Assembly (NCBI GenBank): GCA_019054805.1
Contig: JAHQIY010000002.1
Location: 3,286,001 to 3,350,000 of the forward strand
Length of the DNA: 64,000 nucleotides
Reading direction: 5' to 3'
Source of the DNA: Brachionus manjavacas
Taxonomy: Eukaryota > Rotifera > Eurotatoria > Ploima > Brachionidae
Shown here: positions 43,051-53,640 of the stretch, piece after piece
How positions within the stretch are numbered: the first letter of the stretch is position 1
Layout of the letters: each line of letters starts with the position of its first letter
The notes under the pieces: generated by a model
Seen by the model: the letters and a program-made list of their open reading frames with translations, nothing else
Told to the model about the DNA's origin: nothing
The model's database searches: none
Position numbers and translations under genes: made by a program

Positions 43051-43577
43051 TCGACGTGAGTTTACAATACCTCCTATTAATATTTTCACAAATTAAATAA
43101 ATTTTATTTCTTTTTTTTTGCTTTGATGTAAACTATCGTCTACAAAAATTTTCGTTATTATATTTTAATAATAATTTTTAAACATGAAAAATTTTAAAAT
43201 TACAAATGTAAAATTTTGTTCACATTAGTAGATGAAAACCAGAGAAGAAAATGTAAGCATATCATAGAGCATTTGAAGTAATTTAAATTTTTACAAAAAT
43301 TTTGATTGACAATGAAATAAATTAAATTTTATGAATTCAAATAAAAAATATTTTAATGAATTTTTTTATTTTTCATTACGAAATTTATTCAATTATAACT
43401 TAAGTTGTTATCATAACTTATTAAATATTTATTAATAAATAATAAAAATAATAAACAAATAAAAAAAAATGCTTTTTAAAATTTAAAATTATCCTGTCGT
43501 TAAATATTCTACTTTTAACGAAATTAAGCAAAATTAGATTCCTAAAAATCGATTTAAATAAGTTCAATTGAGATATT
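43051..43577. other. 3' flank of the GalNAc-transferase gene
   Basis: AT-rich, no feature recognised. Confidence 0.5.
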
Positions 43578-46327
43578 TTAATAATAAATCTCTTTCCAGT
43601 CCCATTTTTGACTTAAATTTGAATCATCGCACTCGTCTAGTTTTAAATTAGACCCATCTGTGGTCAGACATGTCTTTTCCTTTGAACTTTTAATTGTTTT
43701 TTTCTCCTTAACAAAAAAAATTATTTTTGAATATTTAATAAAAAGCATCTTAAATACAGTATCATATTGCCATTCACCAATTGGATTCCATACACCTTCA
43801 TAATTGAGGCAAAATTTCTTCTTTACAATATTTCGGTCACTCACAAAACAATGTTCACCTGAAGATAACTCTCCTTCGACATTCAATCTGAACAACTTTA
43901 AAAAAATTATTTAATTTCTTTAATTCTATTTATTTTCATCTAAATACTTCTCCATGACATCGGCTAATTTTTAAAGGTTGACCAAAATCAATCGACCATC
44001 CGCTCAGACAGACTTTATGCTGTGAGTTTCTGCACTGTCATGGAGAATTAAAAAAAAAATATTAATTACTTGATTTCCAAGTTGATGATGACAACCTGAA
44101 ACGCCGATTGGCTGTCCGAAGCCAGCACCTCTAACATCTAGGCAAACTTTATGCTGTACATTTTGACACTTAATCGACGTTTATAAATTTGCCTTCATCC
44201 AAAAAAAAAGCAAACTTACCTCTCCCCAAACTTTATTTTTAGGGGGCAGTGGAAATTTTTTAGGCAAATCATAGGCAACATTTTCCATAAACCATTTGAA
44301 CGATTTGCACTGTAGTTTTTCTCTAATGGCCAATTGTTCAGATATATCACCAAAATCTAGTCTTCTTATTTGAGGTTCCCTGATATAATAATACTCCTTG
44401 TATTCATCCATCCAAGTTTCAGCAAGTCTCATATGATTTATACTAGTCTGATGAGGATTACCATCTGGTGGATGAACTGATTCGGTCCTAGGGCCTCGGT
44501 AGATATGTGCTACATGCGAACATGGCACCCATTCGACCATGCCTCCACACTGCCACACTTTAAATGACAATTCGTATTGTTCGCCTCCCCAGATTTTTAT
44601 GCCCGGGTCGTAGCCTCCTAATTCAAAAAACCATTTTTTTTCTATTGCCAAAAGACCTCCAGCGTGAGTGGGAGACCTTTTTAAATTTATTTAAATTTTC
44701 ATATTTAAACGTGTCATCAAAAGTCTGAAATTGCTCACCAATAAGGCTCTGAATAGTGTTTGTGCATTTTAGACTCTTTTTCAGGCACTTGAGTTTCTTT
44801 GTATAAAAATCCCCATTCCCAAATACCGCGGTTAAGTGCACCGCCGTAAATATCAGTGTGCTCAAGTGTATTCCAATCTATTCCGTCAACAATCGGAACT
44901 GCGAGAGTTTTTCTAAAATGAAGATTATGACTCTCAAATAAAAAAATCATATCTTAACCAAAAACCGGATTTTTACACAAAAACAAACTCAAGCGCTTTA
45001 CCTAGTATAAAACTAAATACCCATAAGGATCAGAATATTTTTTGCCTGGTCTTTCTTCGAAAGGTGGCAAAGTCATTTCTTTGTACAAAAATCCCCACTC
45101 GAAAACGCCTTTATAGCGCGTATTCTCTCTGTACACCACTTTATGCTCTAAATTCTGCCAACTTATCTTATCAACTATAGGCACAGCTACAATTTTTCTA
45201 AGAAAAAAATTTTAAATAAAAGCAACAAAGCAAGAAAAATTTTAGCCGAAAAATGGAGGAGAAAATTCAAACCAGCAATGACACATTAAAAAAGTCTCAA
45301 TTTACCAAGTAGGTTCGGTAGCGTATTTTTTTTTGGCAAAATCTTGACTTGAAATTTCCATTTCTTTATACAGAAACCCCCATTCCCAAATGCCAGCCAT
45401 TTTGGTATCTCTATTATAGCCTTCATGCTCTAATGTATCCCATTTTATTCCGTCCACTATGGGAACAGCTAAAATTTTTCTTTAATTATTTGGTTACGGT
45501 TTTTGGTTAACTCCACTAGTTTTAGCTTTAACCTACCTGTTCACTGCTATCCGGGTTAGCAAAGGTGGCAACCAATTTGCTGAACATTCACAGTGAGCAT
45601 CCAAGATTACAATCACATCACCAGCAGCCTTCTCAGCACCAATTACTCTGGCGCGGACAAGGCCTTCGCGCTTAGAGGTCCTGATCAATTTAACCTTGCC
45701 ATTAAATCTTGTGATGTAATTTTCTAACTTTTCTTTTAAATGATCTTTATTGCTGTAATCATCTACTAAAACTATGTCAGCGATTAGTTCGGGTGGACTT
45801 GTGTTAAGCACGCTGTGGACGGTTCTCATCAATGTAGACCAACCTTCGTTGACAAACACTATGACTACACTAGCTGTAGGAAGCTTTGCTATTTCTGGAT
45901 AATGCCAATATTTGCACTCAGCAGGACGGGTGTCTTTTATTCGTCGGTCAAGCGAAATTTTATCGCTGGCAACCATGTTAAAGCCAAATTCGCGTACTGT
46001 CCTATCTGCGGCACTTTTCTCCTCAGGACTTAAATTAACGCCGACGCCTCCTTCACCCGGTCCACTCCTGGGCTCCAAAATAGGTTCATAGTTGCCAAGT
46101 TGACCCTCTTTGAAAACAGCTGCATTTTCCGTATTTTCTCCATACCTGTTCGGAAGCTGGCCGTCGTTTTGGACTAGTCGCTTTTGTTCGATGTTCCTGG
46201 GATGATCATTGAAATCACTCAAGTCCGAAGATGAATCGAACAGGTTAAAAAATGATGGCAAGATGAAAAAAACAACAAAAAATACGGCGAATAGTTTCGC
46301 TATTGATGAATACTTTAGACGAACCAT
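43578..46327 (-). CDS. Polypeptide N-acetylgalactosaminyltransferase with duplicated alternative exons
   Basis: A Golgi type II enzyme that starts mucin-type O-glycosylation (UDP-GalNAc to Ser/Thr). Exon 1 (46327-45537) codes a cytosolic tip, a membrane anchor (SIAKLFAVFFVVFFILPSFF), a stem, and the GT-A start with VVIVFVNEGWSTLMRTVHSVL and ILDAHCECSANW (the D-x-H metal site). Three homologous exons follow: 2a 45479-45306, 2b 45197-45021, 2c 44912-44739. Next is exon 3 (44676-44220; GGLLAIEKKWFFELGGYD, IWGGEQYELSFKVWQCGG, SHVAHIYRG). Then two homologous lectin exons: 4 (44168-44070) and 5 (44034-43948). Last are 6a (43895-43758; LFRLNVEGEL) and 6b (43706-43578; QKW motif). Every version of exon 2 enters and leaves in the same phase, and 4 and 5 are both phase 0, so one of each gives an intact protein: 2c+4 gives 595 residues, a normal GALNT size. 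Divergent from FAU. Exact vertebrate ortholog not assigned. Confidence 0.9.
43948..44034 (-). other. GalNAc-transferase alternative lectin exon 5
   Basis: 87 nt, phase 0. Encodes CRNSQHKVCLSGWSIDFG and ISRCHGE. Homologous to exon 4 (C-x-N-x-Q-H-K-V-C-L, FGQP) but lacking the LD of CLD and the GNQ end, so its sugar binding should differ. Confidence 0.75.
44070..44168 (-). other. GalNAc-transferase alternative lectin exon 4
   Basis: 99 nt, phase 0. Encodes CQNVQHKVCLDVRGAGFG and CHHQLGNQ. With exon 6a it gives GNQ-LFRLN, the usual end of the lectin alpha repeat. Separated by only 35 bp from exon 5. Confidence 0.8.
44739..44912 (-). other. GalNAc-transferase alternative exon 2c
   Basis: 174 nt, phase 2 in and 2 out, acceptor CATTTTAG, donor GTGAGC. 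Encodes VPIVDGIDWNTLEHTDIY and NRGIWEWGFLYKETQVPE, ending HYSEPYW. It is followed after 62 bp by constitutive exon 3. Confidence 0.85.
45021..45197 (-). other. GalNAc-transferase alternative exon 2b
   Basis: 177 nt, phase 2 in and 2 out, acceptor TTCTTAG, donor GTATTT. Encodes VPIVDKISWQNLEHKVVY and YKGVFEWGFLYKEMTLPP. It has Phe where 2a and 2c have Trp (GVFEW versus GIWEW), at the position that aligns with the acceptor-binding Phe/Trp pair of GALNT2. Confidence 0.85.
45306..45479 (-). other. GalNAc-transferase alternative exon 2a
   Basis: 174 nt, phase 2 in and 2 out, from AG at 45480 to donor GTAAAT. Encodes VPIVDGIKWDTLEHEGY and MAGIWEWGFLYKEMEI, ending YATEPTW with exon 3. One of three paralogous exons. 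Confidence 0.85.
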
Positions 46328-46709
46328 TCAAAGCATAAATATTTTTGGTGAAAAGTGACGAAAACAATTTATTTATTGGAAAAAAAGTTAAGAAAAATTT
46401 TCAACAAATGACACTGAGTATTTGACGTGTCTTTTCAAATGTGAGTTTAAGTTAATTTTTTTTTAATTTTAAGAAAAAAGTTTATTCTTTTGCTCTTAAT
46501 TAATGCACGTGCATTTTGCAGGTATTTTTGTGTGCCAAATTGGATTTAGACGAGTATATGTGTAGTGGTAGAAGGCATTTGAGGTCTAGGACGCATGTTA
46601 TTTCTCTTAGTGTTGCAATAGCATGCTTTAAACAATTTTTTTTTGAAAAAATTCTCTCCAAAATAAATTATATTATAAAATTAATTGATTTTTAGAAAAA
46701 ATTGTGATC
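46328..46709. promoter_or_regulatory. Divergent promoter region and FAU 5' UTR intron
   Basis: Only 382 bp separate the GalNAc-transferase ATG (46327) from the FAU ATG (46710). A splice acceptor (TTTTTAG ending 46695) just before the FAU start implies a 5' UTR intron. A candidate donor GTGAGT at 46440 follows CTTTTC at 46431, which could be a TOP-type transcription start as in ribosomal protein genes; this pairing is inferred. Confidence 0.4.
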
Positions 46710-47135
46710 ATGCAATTGATTGTCCGTGGTAACGAAATCAAGGCTGTCGAGTGCGACAACTTGCAACAAGTAACACAGTTGAAACTCGCCATTGCCAAGG
46801 CCTACAATGTAAACGATGTCAGTTCAATGAATTTGTATTTGAACGGCCAGCCGATGCAAGATGAGCAAATATTGGCAAACTATGGTCTCTTCGAAACTGC
46901 TGCCATCGATATGGATTTTGGTCTTGCTGGTGGTAAAGTGCACGGTTCGTTGGCTCGTGCTGGTAAAGTAAGAGGTCAAACACCAAAAGTTTCCAAGCAA
47001 GAAGACAAGAAAAAGCCAAAAACCGGACGTGCCAAAAGACGAATCCAATACAATCGTCGTTTTGTAAATGTTGTTGCTGGTCCAGGTGGAAGACGAAAGG
47101 GACCAAATGCTGGTGCTGGTGTTCAAGCGTCATAA
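46710..47135 (+). CDS. FAU: FAU: ubiquitin-like protein fused to ribosomal protein eS30
   Basis: 141 residues in one coding exon. Residues 1-75 are a ubiquitin-like fold ([15 protein letters not shown]) ending in GLAGG, the processing site. Residues 76-141 are the basic ribosomal protein eS30 ([32 protein letters not shown]). After cleavage the C-terminal part joins the 40S subunit. The real start is the ATG at 46710, which opens the canonical N-terminus; a splice acceptor 14 bp before it suggests a non-coding first exon. Possible poly(A) signal near 47193. Codon choice is more GC-rich than in the neighbours, as expected for a highly expressed gene. Confidence 0.97.
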   Translation: MQLIVRGNEIKAVECDNLQQVTQLKLAIAKAYNVNDVSSMNLYLNGQPMQDEQILANYGLFETAAIDMDFGLAGGKVHGSLARAGKVRGQTPKVSKQEDKKKPKTGRAKRRIQYNRRFVNVVAGPGGRRKGPNAGAGVQAS

Positions 47136-48221
47136 AGCTGAAATATAAAAAAATCAACAAAATTAATTTTTGTTTTTTTATATTTGAGTAAAAAATAAAT
47201 TAAAAAAAAAACATTTTTTTATTTCTTATTCAAATAAAATTTTCGATGAGCTGCTAAAAAATGTCAAATCATTAAAAAATTAATTTAATTGGTATAATTA
47301 ATAAGGAAATTTATTAAATAATTTTGATCAGTTTGTTTTTTATAGAAAATCATTGTTAATTTCTAAATTTAGAATGTTGGATAAAAGCTAATATCTTTTT
47401 CATTTAAAAATAGTCAATTTAAGAAAGAAAAATAAATTTTATAATTTAAATTTCAAATTTTAAATAAAACTGTTAATTTGATTTTGAGTCATTTATCCTT
47501 TTTAATAAGAAAATTATTTTAATTTACTTTAATTACTTTAGTTCTTTAATTTTTTAGGCAGAAGTTTCGTTAGATTTCTCAATTCTGAATATTGTTAAAT
47601 TCTTAAGGTAGCATAAAATTCATTTATTTTAGTTTTTACGAAAAGGTGATCAATTATTAATTTTTTTAAGTTTAAATAAAAAATGGTGATTTAACATTTT
47701 CATTTTTAACCAGATTTCTGATTGCCTTACTAAGAATATAAAATCCAAAAATTATTTATTATCTTATTTCATTTTTTATTAATTTTAATTACATGATAAA
47801 TTCTCATTTCGCATATTTTTCCTGAGTTTGAACAAATAATGCTTAATATCGAAAATATCCTTTCTAGAAATTAAAATTAATTTTTTTTAAAGAGAATTGA
47901 GCTAAATCTGAAATTTTGGAATTATTCTTTATTGATTCATAAATATTATTAAATATAATAGAAAAAATTGTATTATATCTTTTTAATTTTTTTTAAATTA
48001 AGCTTATATTTGAAAGTCATCTTATTTGCGAGTCTAAAATTTTAAATTGAAATTATAAAAATTAAAAGATTAAAATTTATGATTAAAATCAAAAAATTTC
48101 AAAAAGGATAATAGACACTGGAAAAAAGTCTTTTTTTCTAGAAAACGAAAATTGTCTTTTTAATTATTATATTTATTTGTAAATCTAGATCCTTCAGAAT
48201 AAAAATATATAAATTAATTAA
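47136..48221. other. AT-rich intergenic stretch downstream of FAU
   Basis: No gene, tRNA or repeat recognised apart from the FAU 3' end. Confidence 0.5.
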
Positions 48222-48500
48222 AGCAGTCGTATCAATTGGTGTTGGTCATATTTGATTTTAAAGGAGTCTACTGTCTCAGTTGCGACTACTTCGTCTGGTA
48301 GTCCATTCCATTCATTTGCTATCCGATTGATGAAGAAGTTGTGTCTTTGCTGACAAGACGCCACGATCTCATGCCTTAATTGATTTCTCTTCGTGTCTCT
48401 CGGACTCGACCAACTAGGCTTGTTGTACCACTTTATGTCGTCTTTGCTCTTGTTGACTTTGAAAAGTTGAATTTAGTCACCACGTTGTCGTCTTGTCTCT
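48222..48500 (-). pseudogene. LINE RT C-terminal fragment
   Basis: The minus-strand frame reads KWYNKPSWSSPRDTKRNQL, HEIVASCQQRHNFFINRIAN and EWNGLPDEVVATETVDSFK, then a stop. NFF.NR...WN.LP.EVV...TV..FK is the standard C-terminus of the same LINE type as at 5.4-5.9 kb. One stop upstream (after RGD). Confidence 0.85.
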
Positions 48501-48799
48501 AAAGATGTAAGATGTAAGGGATGTAATGTAAAATAAGATAAAATAAATAAAGAAGGATTAAATAATGAAAAAAAATTTAATTAATTAATTTGAATTCATA
48601 TTTAAGCATATTCATATTCATATAAAGCGACAAATAAGTTGGGAAAAACTAAGATTAACTTTTAAGTCGAAGATTGAGTATTAAATGAAGTGATGACTAT
48701 TTTTATTTTAGATAAATGCCGATTTTTTAAAAAGGTTTTTTTTTGTTAGATATCACTTTTTTTCCACTGTTCAATTAACCGTCTTTAAAGAGAGGTTCA

Positions 48800-49160
48800 T
48801 TTATATTTTTTGAATTGAGCGAAAGATATGTAGCGGGAGGACTGCGTCATTCTGTTCCATTGGTTGTCAAGCTGGTTGATGAATACAAAGCGGGTTTTGA
48901 ATCAAGGTATGTTGAATACCCAACTCCATTGTTTAATTGCTATCTTACTATTCTTTCTTTCATGAACTGTTCAATTCTTAAAGAATTATAACCTCTTACA
49001 ATTTATCAATTTTTAATTTTCTTTTTATTATATTTTAACTTATTTTAATTTCTTATATTTTTTCTTTACATTATTATTTTATTTTGTCTTAATTTTTTTT
49101 TTTAATCTGAAGGACCTTTAGCTCGGCACAGATAAAACAAATAAAAAAATAAAATAATAA
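48800..49160 (+). mobile_element. LINE 3' fragment, same family as VPS13D intron 2
   Basis: Aligns by eye with 18000-18358: GCGAAAGATATGTAGCGGG, GTCATTCTGTTCCATTGGTT, then TATGTTGAATACCCAACTCC, ending CTTTAGCTCGGCACAGATAA and an A-rich (AAAT)-like tail. A 5'-truncated, non-coding copy. Confidence 0.85.
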
Positions 49161-49615
49161 TTAATCTTAGTCCTGAGAAAAATTCAAATAAGTGATAGAA
49201 ATGTAGGGTAAAATTTTTATTTTCGTTTTAATTGATTATTCAATCTTCTATGTTTCAGTAAAATATAATACATTATAATAAATCAACTCAATTGAAAACC
49301 TCCATGTGTTGTTCTTCATGTCAAGATTTATTCTCTTGTATTGAGGAATAAAAAATGTAAGTAAAAGCGGTTGTTCATGAACAACAAAAAATAAATTTGT
49401 TGAATTTTTAAAAATCCACATATTAGTAATTCGGTCAACAAAACTGTGAGAAATGTGGCAATTGGATTTGTGGAGATTATTGGCCTAAAGGTTCGAGGCC
49501 AAATCAATCATATTATTACAAGTTGCACTTTTTTTCAAGAATAACTTTTTATTAAAATAAATTTTTCTTTAATTCTCTTTACTCAATTTATTAAAATTAA
49601 GAAAGCATAATTAAG

Positions 49616-49795
49616 CTTACTGACATGTCACTAATGTCGAAACAAAAATTTCGAAAAACTTTCAATTTTAGGCTATTTTCGACATTAGTGAAATGTCATT
49701 ATATCATTTTGAAAACCAGTGTTCGATATTTAACGACATGTCAAAATAGATGGGTATCCGGACATACTGACATGTCGCTAAAATCGAGATTGTAC
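49616..49795. repeat. Compact palindromic element built on TGACATGTC
   Basis: Two consecutive stem-loops. TGACATGTCACTAATGTCGA (49621) pairs with the reverse complement ending at about 49708. A second pair, around ACGACATGTCA and TGACATGTCGCT, follows. The phrase TACTGACATGTC is also a direct repeat at 49619 and 49767. Probably a small MITE; the 91-codon open frame across it is not taken as a gene. Confidence 0.65.
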
Positions 49796-52137
49796 GTTCA
49801 GAAAAAATTAAAAGGCTTTAAATTGATCTCATATTTTAATTCAGTTTTTATTCATAATTATATATTTTTAAATACAATTTTCTGTATTAAATATTTTTAA
49901 TCAGAATATTTTAATATTTTCAATTCTTTGTTTCACCAAAAAAAATTGATTTTAATTGCTAAACTGGATTCTAGTGTTGAATTTAATATTCAACTCCTTT
50001 GAAGAATAGCTACTTTAAAATAATTTTTTTTCACAAAATATTTACACGATTGATTTTTTAATCACTGAGTTAATTAATTCCTTTTTTAAATTTAAATTTA
50101 TCATTTTTATTCTATAACCGATAAAATTTTAGGAATAAACAACATTAATTTTTTAGTAAAAAATAAAATTTAAAAATTAAATAAAAGATGAAAATGCATC
50201 GACAGTTGAGATTAGAAAAAAGTCTCAAAGATCGTGTTTTTGCAAAAAAAAAGATGCTGTTAAAAAAAATAATTGTGACTTGAAAACAACCCGTCGTAAG
50301 TCAACATACATACTAGAGATACAAATTAATCATTCTAAAAATCGAATACATAATTTTTTTATTTTTCAATCAATTAAATATCATATCTTTTTATAATACT
50401 TTATTATTAGACATTAAAACATTGGTTGATAAAATTTTGCAAAAGGAAGACTTTTCAAATCATCAAGCATAAAATAATACAGAGAGGTTAATAAATAATC
50501 ATTTTTTGATTCAAAATGCATTTTTTGGCGAATAAATGATTCAAAAGTAAAGAAAAAAAACTAATAAAATTTGGTTGAAAATAAGTTTTTTTGTTGTTGG
50601 ACAATTTCAAGTACAATAATTTTTTTTAAATTATTTATTCATCTAAAAATATTATTTTTTGAATGCTTTTATAAGAAGGTTAAATTGATATCACGAATTA
50701 GTTCGCAAAATGTACGTTTACCTTAGGTACTTAAAAAGACATAAACCGGATAATAGAAATCTGTTACTTTTTTTAATAATTTATTCATCAAATTTAAAAT
50801 TGAAATAACCACTTTTATCATTTCATTTTAATATAAATAAAAATAATATCCTATTTAATTTAAATCATAAAAACAATACTTCCATTTGAGAAGTATTTCG
50901 TTTCATCATCTAAATATTTTTTTATTAGCAAATAATTTTAAATAATTAAAATAAATTTTCTATATAATTTTAAAAGCATTCTTTTGCAGCAAATTTTTTT
51001 TATAGAAGAATTACTTTGTCACTAAAAAACAAAAAACTCAAAAATGTGAAGCCAAAAATACCAAAAAAAATAATAATTTTTTGGTCTTCCTCTTTATTTT
51101 TTTATTTATTAGTAAAAATTCTGCTTGTAGCGGGACTTAGCCTACTCTACACCGCTATGAAATGTTTACAAAAGGAGTTTTTTAGCTAGAATTTACATCT
51201 ACTTTTAAACCACATTTTTATCAATTTCTATTCTTCAAACTGAGGTTAGCTCTTTTAAATAAAATTAAAATGGAGACCAAGAATTTTTGCTGGGAAAAAA
51301 ATTAGAGAATAAATGAATAAATTTTCAGAAAAAAAATAGCTGATGAAAGGAATATAAGCCCTTCTATTTTTGATAAGGGTTTATCTGAATTTTTTGGCAT
51401 TCAGTAATATTTTCTTTTTACCAAGAATACAATAATTTTTTTTAAAAAGTTTAAAACTCAATAAGAATTAAAAATAAAAAATTCTGCTCAAAATAATTAT
51501 AATTTTTAAACGAAAAATTTAACAATAATAAAAAAAAATTAACTTTTTAAAATTTAATTCATTCATTTAAAAAGTTCCAAAGAAGAAATTACAAGTCATA
51601 ATTAAACTTATCTCTAAGCCGATAATTATACTTGAATTTTGCTAACATACGATAATGCCTTCTCGAAAACAAATAGTAATTACAATGTTTTTTTGGACTC
51701 TTAGTCTCTCCAGCCACTCGAACCACCAAATTACAGATTAAGTATTCCAAGCATAGTTTTGTTTTCATAAGCTATAATTAAGTGACAATTTAAATATTGT
51801 TTTTATTTTGTATATTATGACTTGTATTACATAACATTGATATTTATGCCTTAATTATACAAGGCTTGATTTCGTCCAACTGAGTTGAAATTTTAAATGT
51901 TATTAAAAAAGATTATTTCAATGCTCAGCTTCGAGAGGGGATAATTGTTGTGATAAAGACAAAATGTCTATAATTATACAATTAAACAAATTTGCAGTCT
52001 ATTTTTTTTCAAATATTAGATAAGAATTTTCGTCTTTATAAACATGTTGAAAATGAGACAGCAAATATTTAATTTGTGTCTTGGTCAAGATTAATTATAT
52101 CAACACCGGTTAATATATAATCTGTATTTATTTTAAA
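49796..52137. other. Long AT-rich intergenic region
   Basis: 2.3 kb in which I see no ORF, tRNA or well-defined repeat. A GC-richer phrase near 51128-51160 (GCGGGACTTAGCCTACTC) could be a repeat tail but is unsupported. Confidence 0.5.
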
Positions 52138-52880
52138 ATGTTGCGATCATTACACATGGCTCTATCAAAAAAAGGTAATTGTCTAATAGAAAAAAACATT
52201 TTGATTAAAATTCTCTTAACAGATATCGACTCAAAAGAAGGTAAAAATTTGGTGGAAAATTCACATTTTTTATCGTCCGAAATTCAATTTTCAAGTAAAA
52301 TAATTAATTAAATGTCTAATTTGATTATTTGATTATTATGCAATTGATTTTAGTAAAAGAAAAAATATACGCTCATACATATCTAAGATGGTGTTCTATT
52401 ATCTATTGGGAATATGATTGTGTGTCAAGCAAGCAGTTTCATGTCTTCGATAATCAATTATGGGTATATCAAGAGAATGAAAAGGTGAATAAAAGATCGA
52501 ATTTGTGCCTTCAACAAAGTCAAAGATATACTGAAAAATGTGAATTAATCAAAACTAGAGAACTAATACGAAACGGAATTTTGATTAGATTAACAAAAAA
52601 TCGAGTTTTTGTTGAAAACAAAAGCTGTTCGTCAGTGTTTTGGATCAAACCAAGTCTTAAGACAAACTTAAATGATTTTCGGCCTAATGAAATTAAGAAA
52701 GACAGCAGTATGCAGATCTTTAACCTAAGAAATTTAGATGATGATAACTATTACATAAATACTAATGTTGTTAATCTAAGCTTTGGAAAACAATGGGGTT
52801 CGAATAATACAAAGAGACCATCTATTGAATTTTGTCCATGCTGGATCAGTATTAATTTTAATAAAAATTTTTATTGTTAG
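52138..52880 (+). CDS. Divergent MH2-only, inhibitory-SMAD-like protein
   Basis: Exons 52138-52174, 52223-52294 and 52354-52880 join in phase (introns 48 and 59 bp) to 211 residues. Almost the whole protein is an MH2-like domain: LRWCSIIYWEYDCVSSKQF (SMAD: W..+.YWE...RVG..F), RSNLCLQQ (GLCLG), RNGILIRLTKNRVFVEN (IG.GI.L....VWVYN.S), VFWIKPSL, VVNLSFGKQWG (+.SFVKGWG), and EFCPCWISINFNKNFYC then stop. Ending right after CPCW-(L/I)-E-x-x-FN, with no SSxS phosphorylation tail, matches SMAD6/7. There is no MH1 domain. I-SMADs block TGF-beta/BMP receptor signalling; whether this copy does is unknown because many signature residues (e.g. RVG) are lost. Confidence 0.75.
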
Positions 52881-53229
52881 TTCTGTCATAATAAAATGTA
52901 ATTGAAATTTTTTTTAATTTTTAAAATTTATTTAAAAGGAAGTAAGGAAATTTTTTATTCTCCAAATAAATGCCAACTCGATACTCTTAATTAAGGTTGA
53001 TTTTTCAATCAATACGAGTAAAATAAATTTTTGAAATTTTTTATTTTTTAAAAGTGTGCATGTGAATAATTTATATTAATTAATAAAAATAAAGAATAAT
53101 GTGATAACTTGTTTAAATATTTATTTAAAATTCAGTAAAAGTCTATCACTCTACTCAAATCTTCTAACTTCAAGGGACAGTTGCCTCTTTTGAACTAGTT
53201 CTCTCTTCTAGAACTGCAATGTCTTTATT
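52881..53229. other. 3' flank of the SMAD-like gene
   Basis: AT-rich, no feature recognised. Confidence 0.5.
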
Positions 53230-53640
53230 TAGTTATGGATTCTGAATATGTGCACCATATTCCAAATTTAGTATAACAAGGTTTACTAAAAGATTAAATA
53301 TTTTGAAATTAAAGTGTTCTCTTGTCCCTATTCGCTTTACTAACACCACATGCATTTTTGAGACCATTTCAAATCGTTTGCAACCACAATACTGAAGTTG
53401 CTCTCTTAAGTTGTTTGTTAAATCTGGGTTTTTGTCACCAAGGTGCACACTTTTTAGTTTTCTGATAAACCAGCCAATCTTTACTCCAATCCAATATTCT
53501 TTGAATATCTCTTTCGAGAGATCTATGTCCAATACCTCCTTTAATTTGAATTTTAGATTTCTATTTTAGAAATCTAAAGCATTTTTTGAAAAGCTAGATT
53601 TTTCAATTTTACCATTTTAGACTTTTGAACTATTACCTAG
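53230..53640 (-). pseudogene. Decayed LINE RT fragment
   Basis: A minus-strand open frame at 53233-53532 (99 codons) with frameshifted extensions. WIGVKIGWFIRKLKSVHLGD corresponds to the W..+W.....KC...HLG block after the palm domain. SKMHVVLVKRIGTREHFNF and LVNLVILNLEYGAHIQNP correspond to KAN..LGLIKRTF..R and LVRP.LEY...WNP. Heavily substituted. Confidence 0.65.

Noticed and set aside
44181-45184. Open frames in the GalNAc-transferase region as separate genes or a broken pseudogene
   Set aside because: Every break coincides with good splice sites in matching phase, so they are exons, several of them alternative.
49300-49530. Possible tiny Cys-rich gene: MCCSSCQDLFSCIEE followed by a piece with CEKCGNWICGDYW
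   Set aside because: The first piece meets a stop before the good GTAAGT donor at 49358, and the two pieces do not join in one frame. The C-x2-C-x4-C piece is intriguing but unsupported.
49625-49900. 91-codon open frame at 49.6 kb
   Set aside because: It runs through the TGACATGTC stem-loops and has no protein features.
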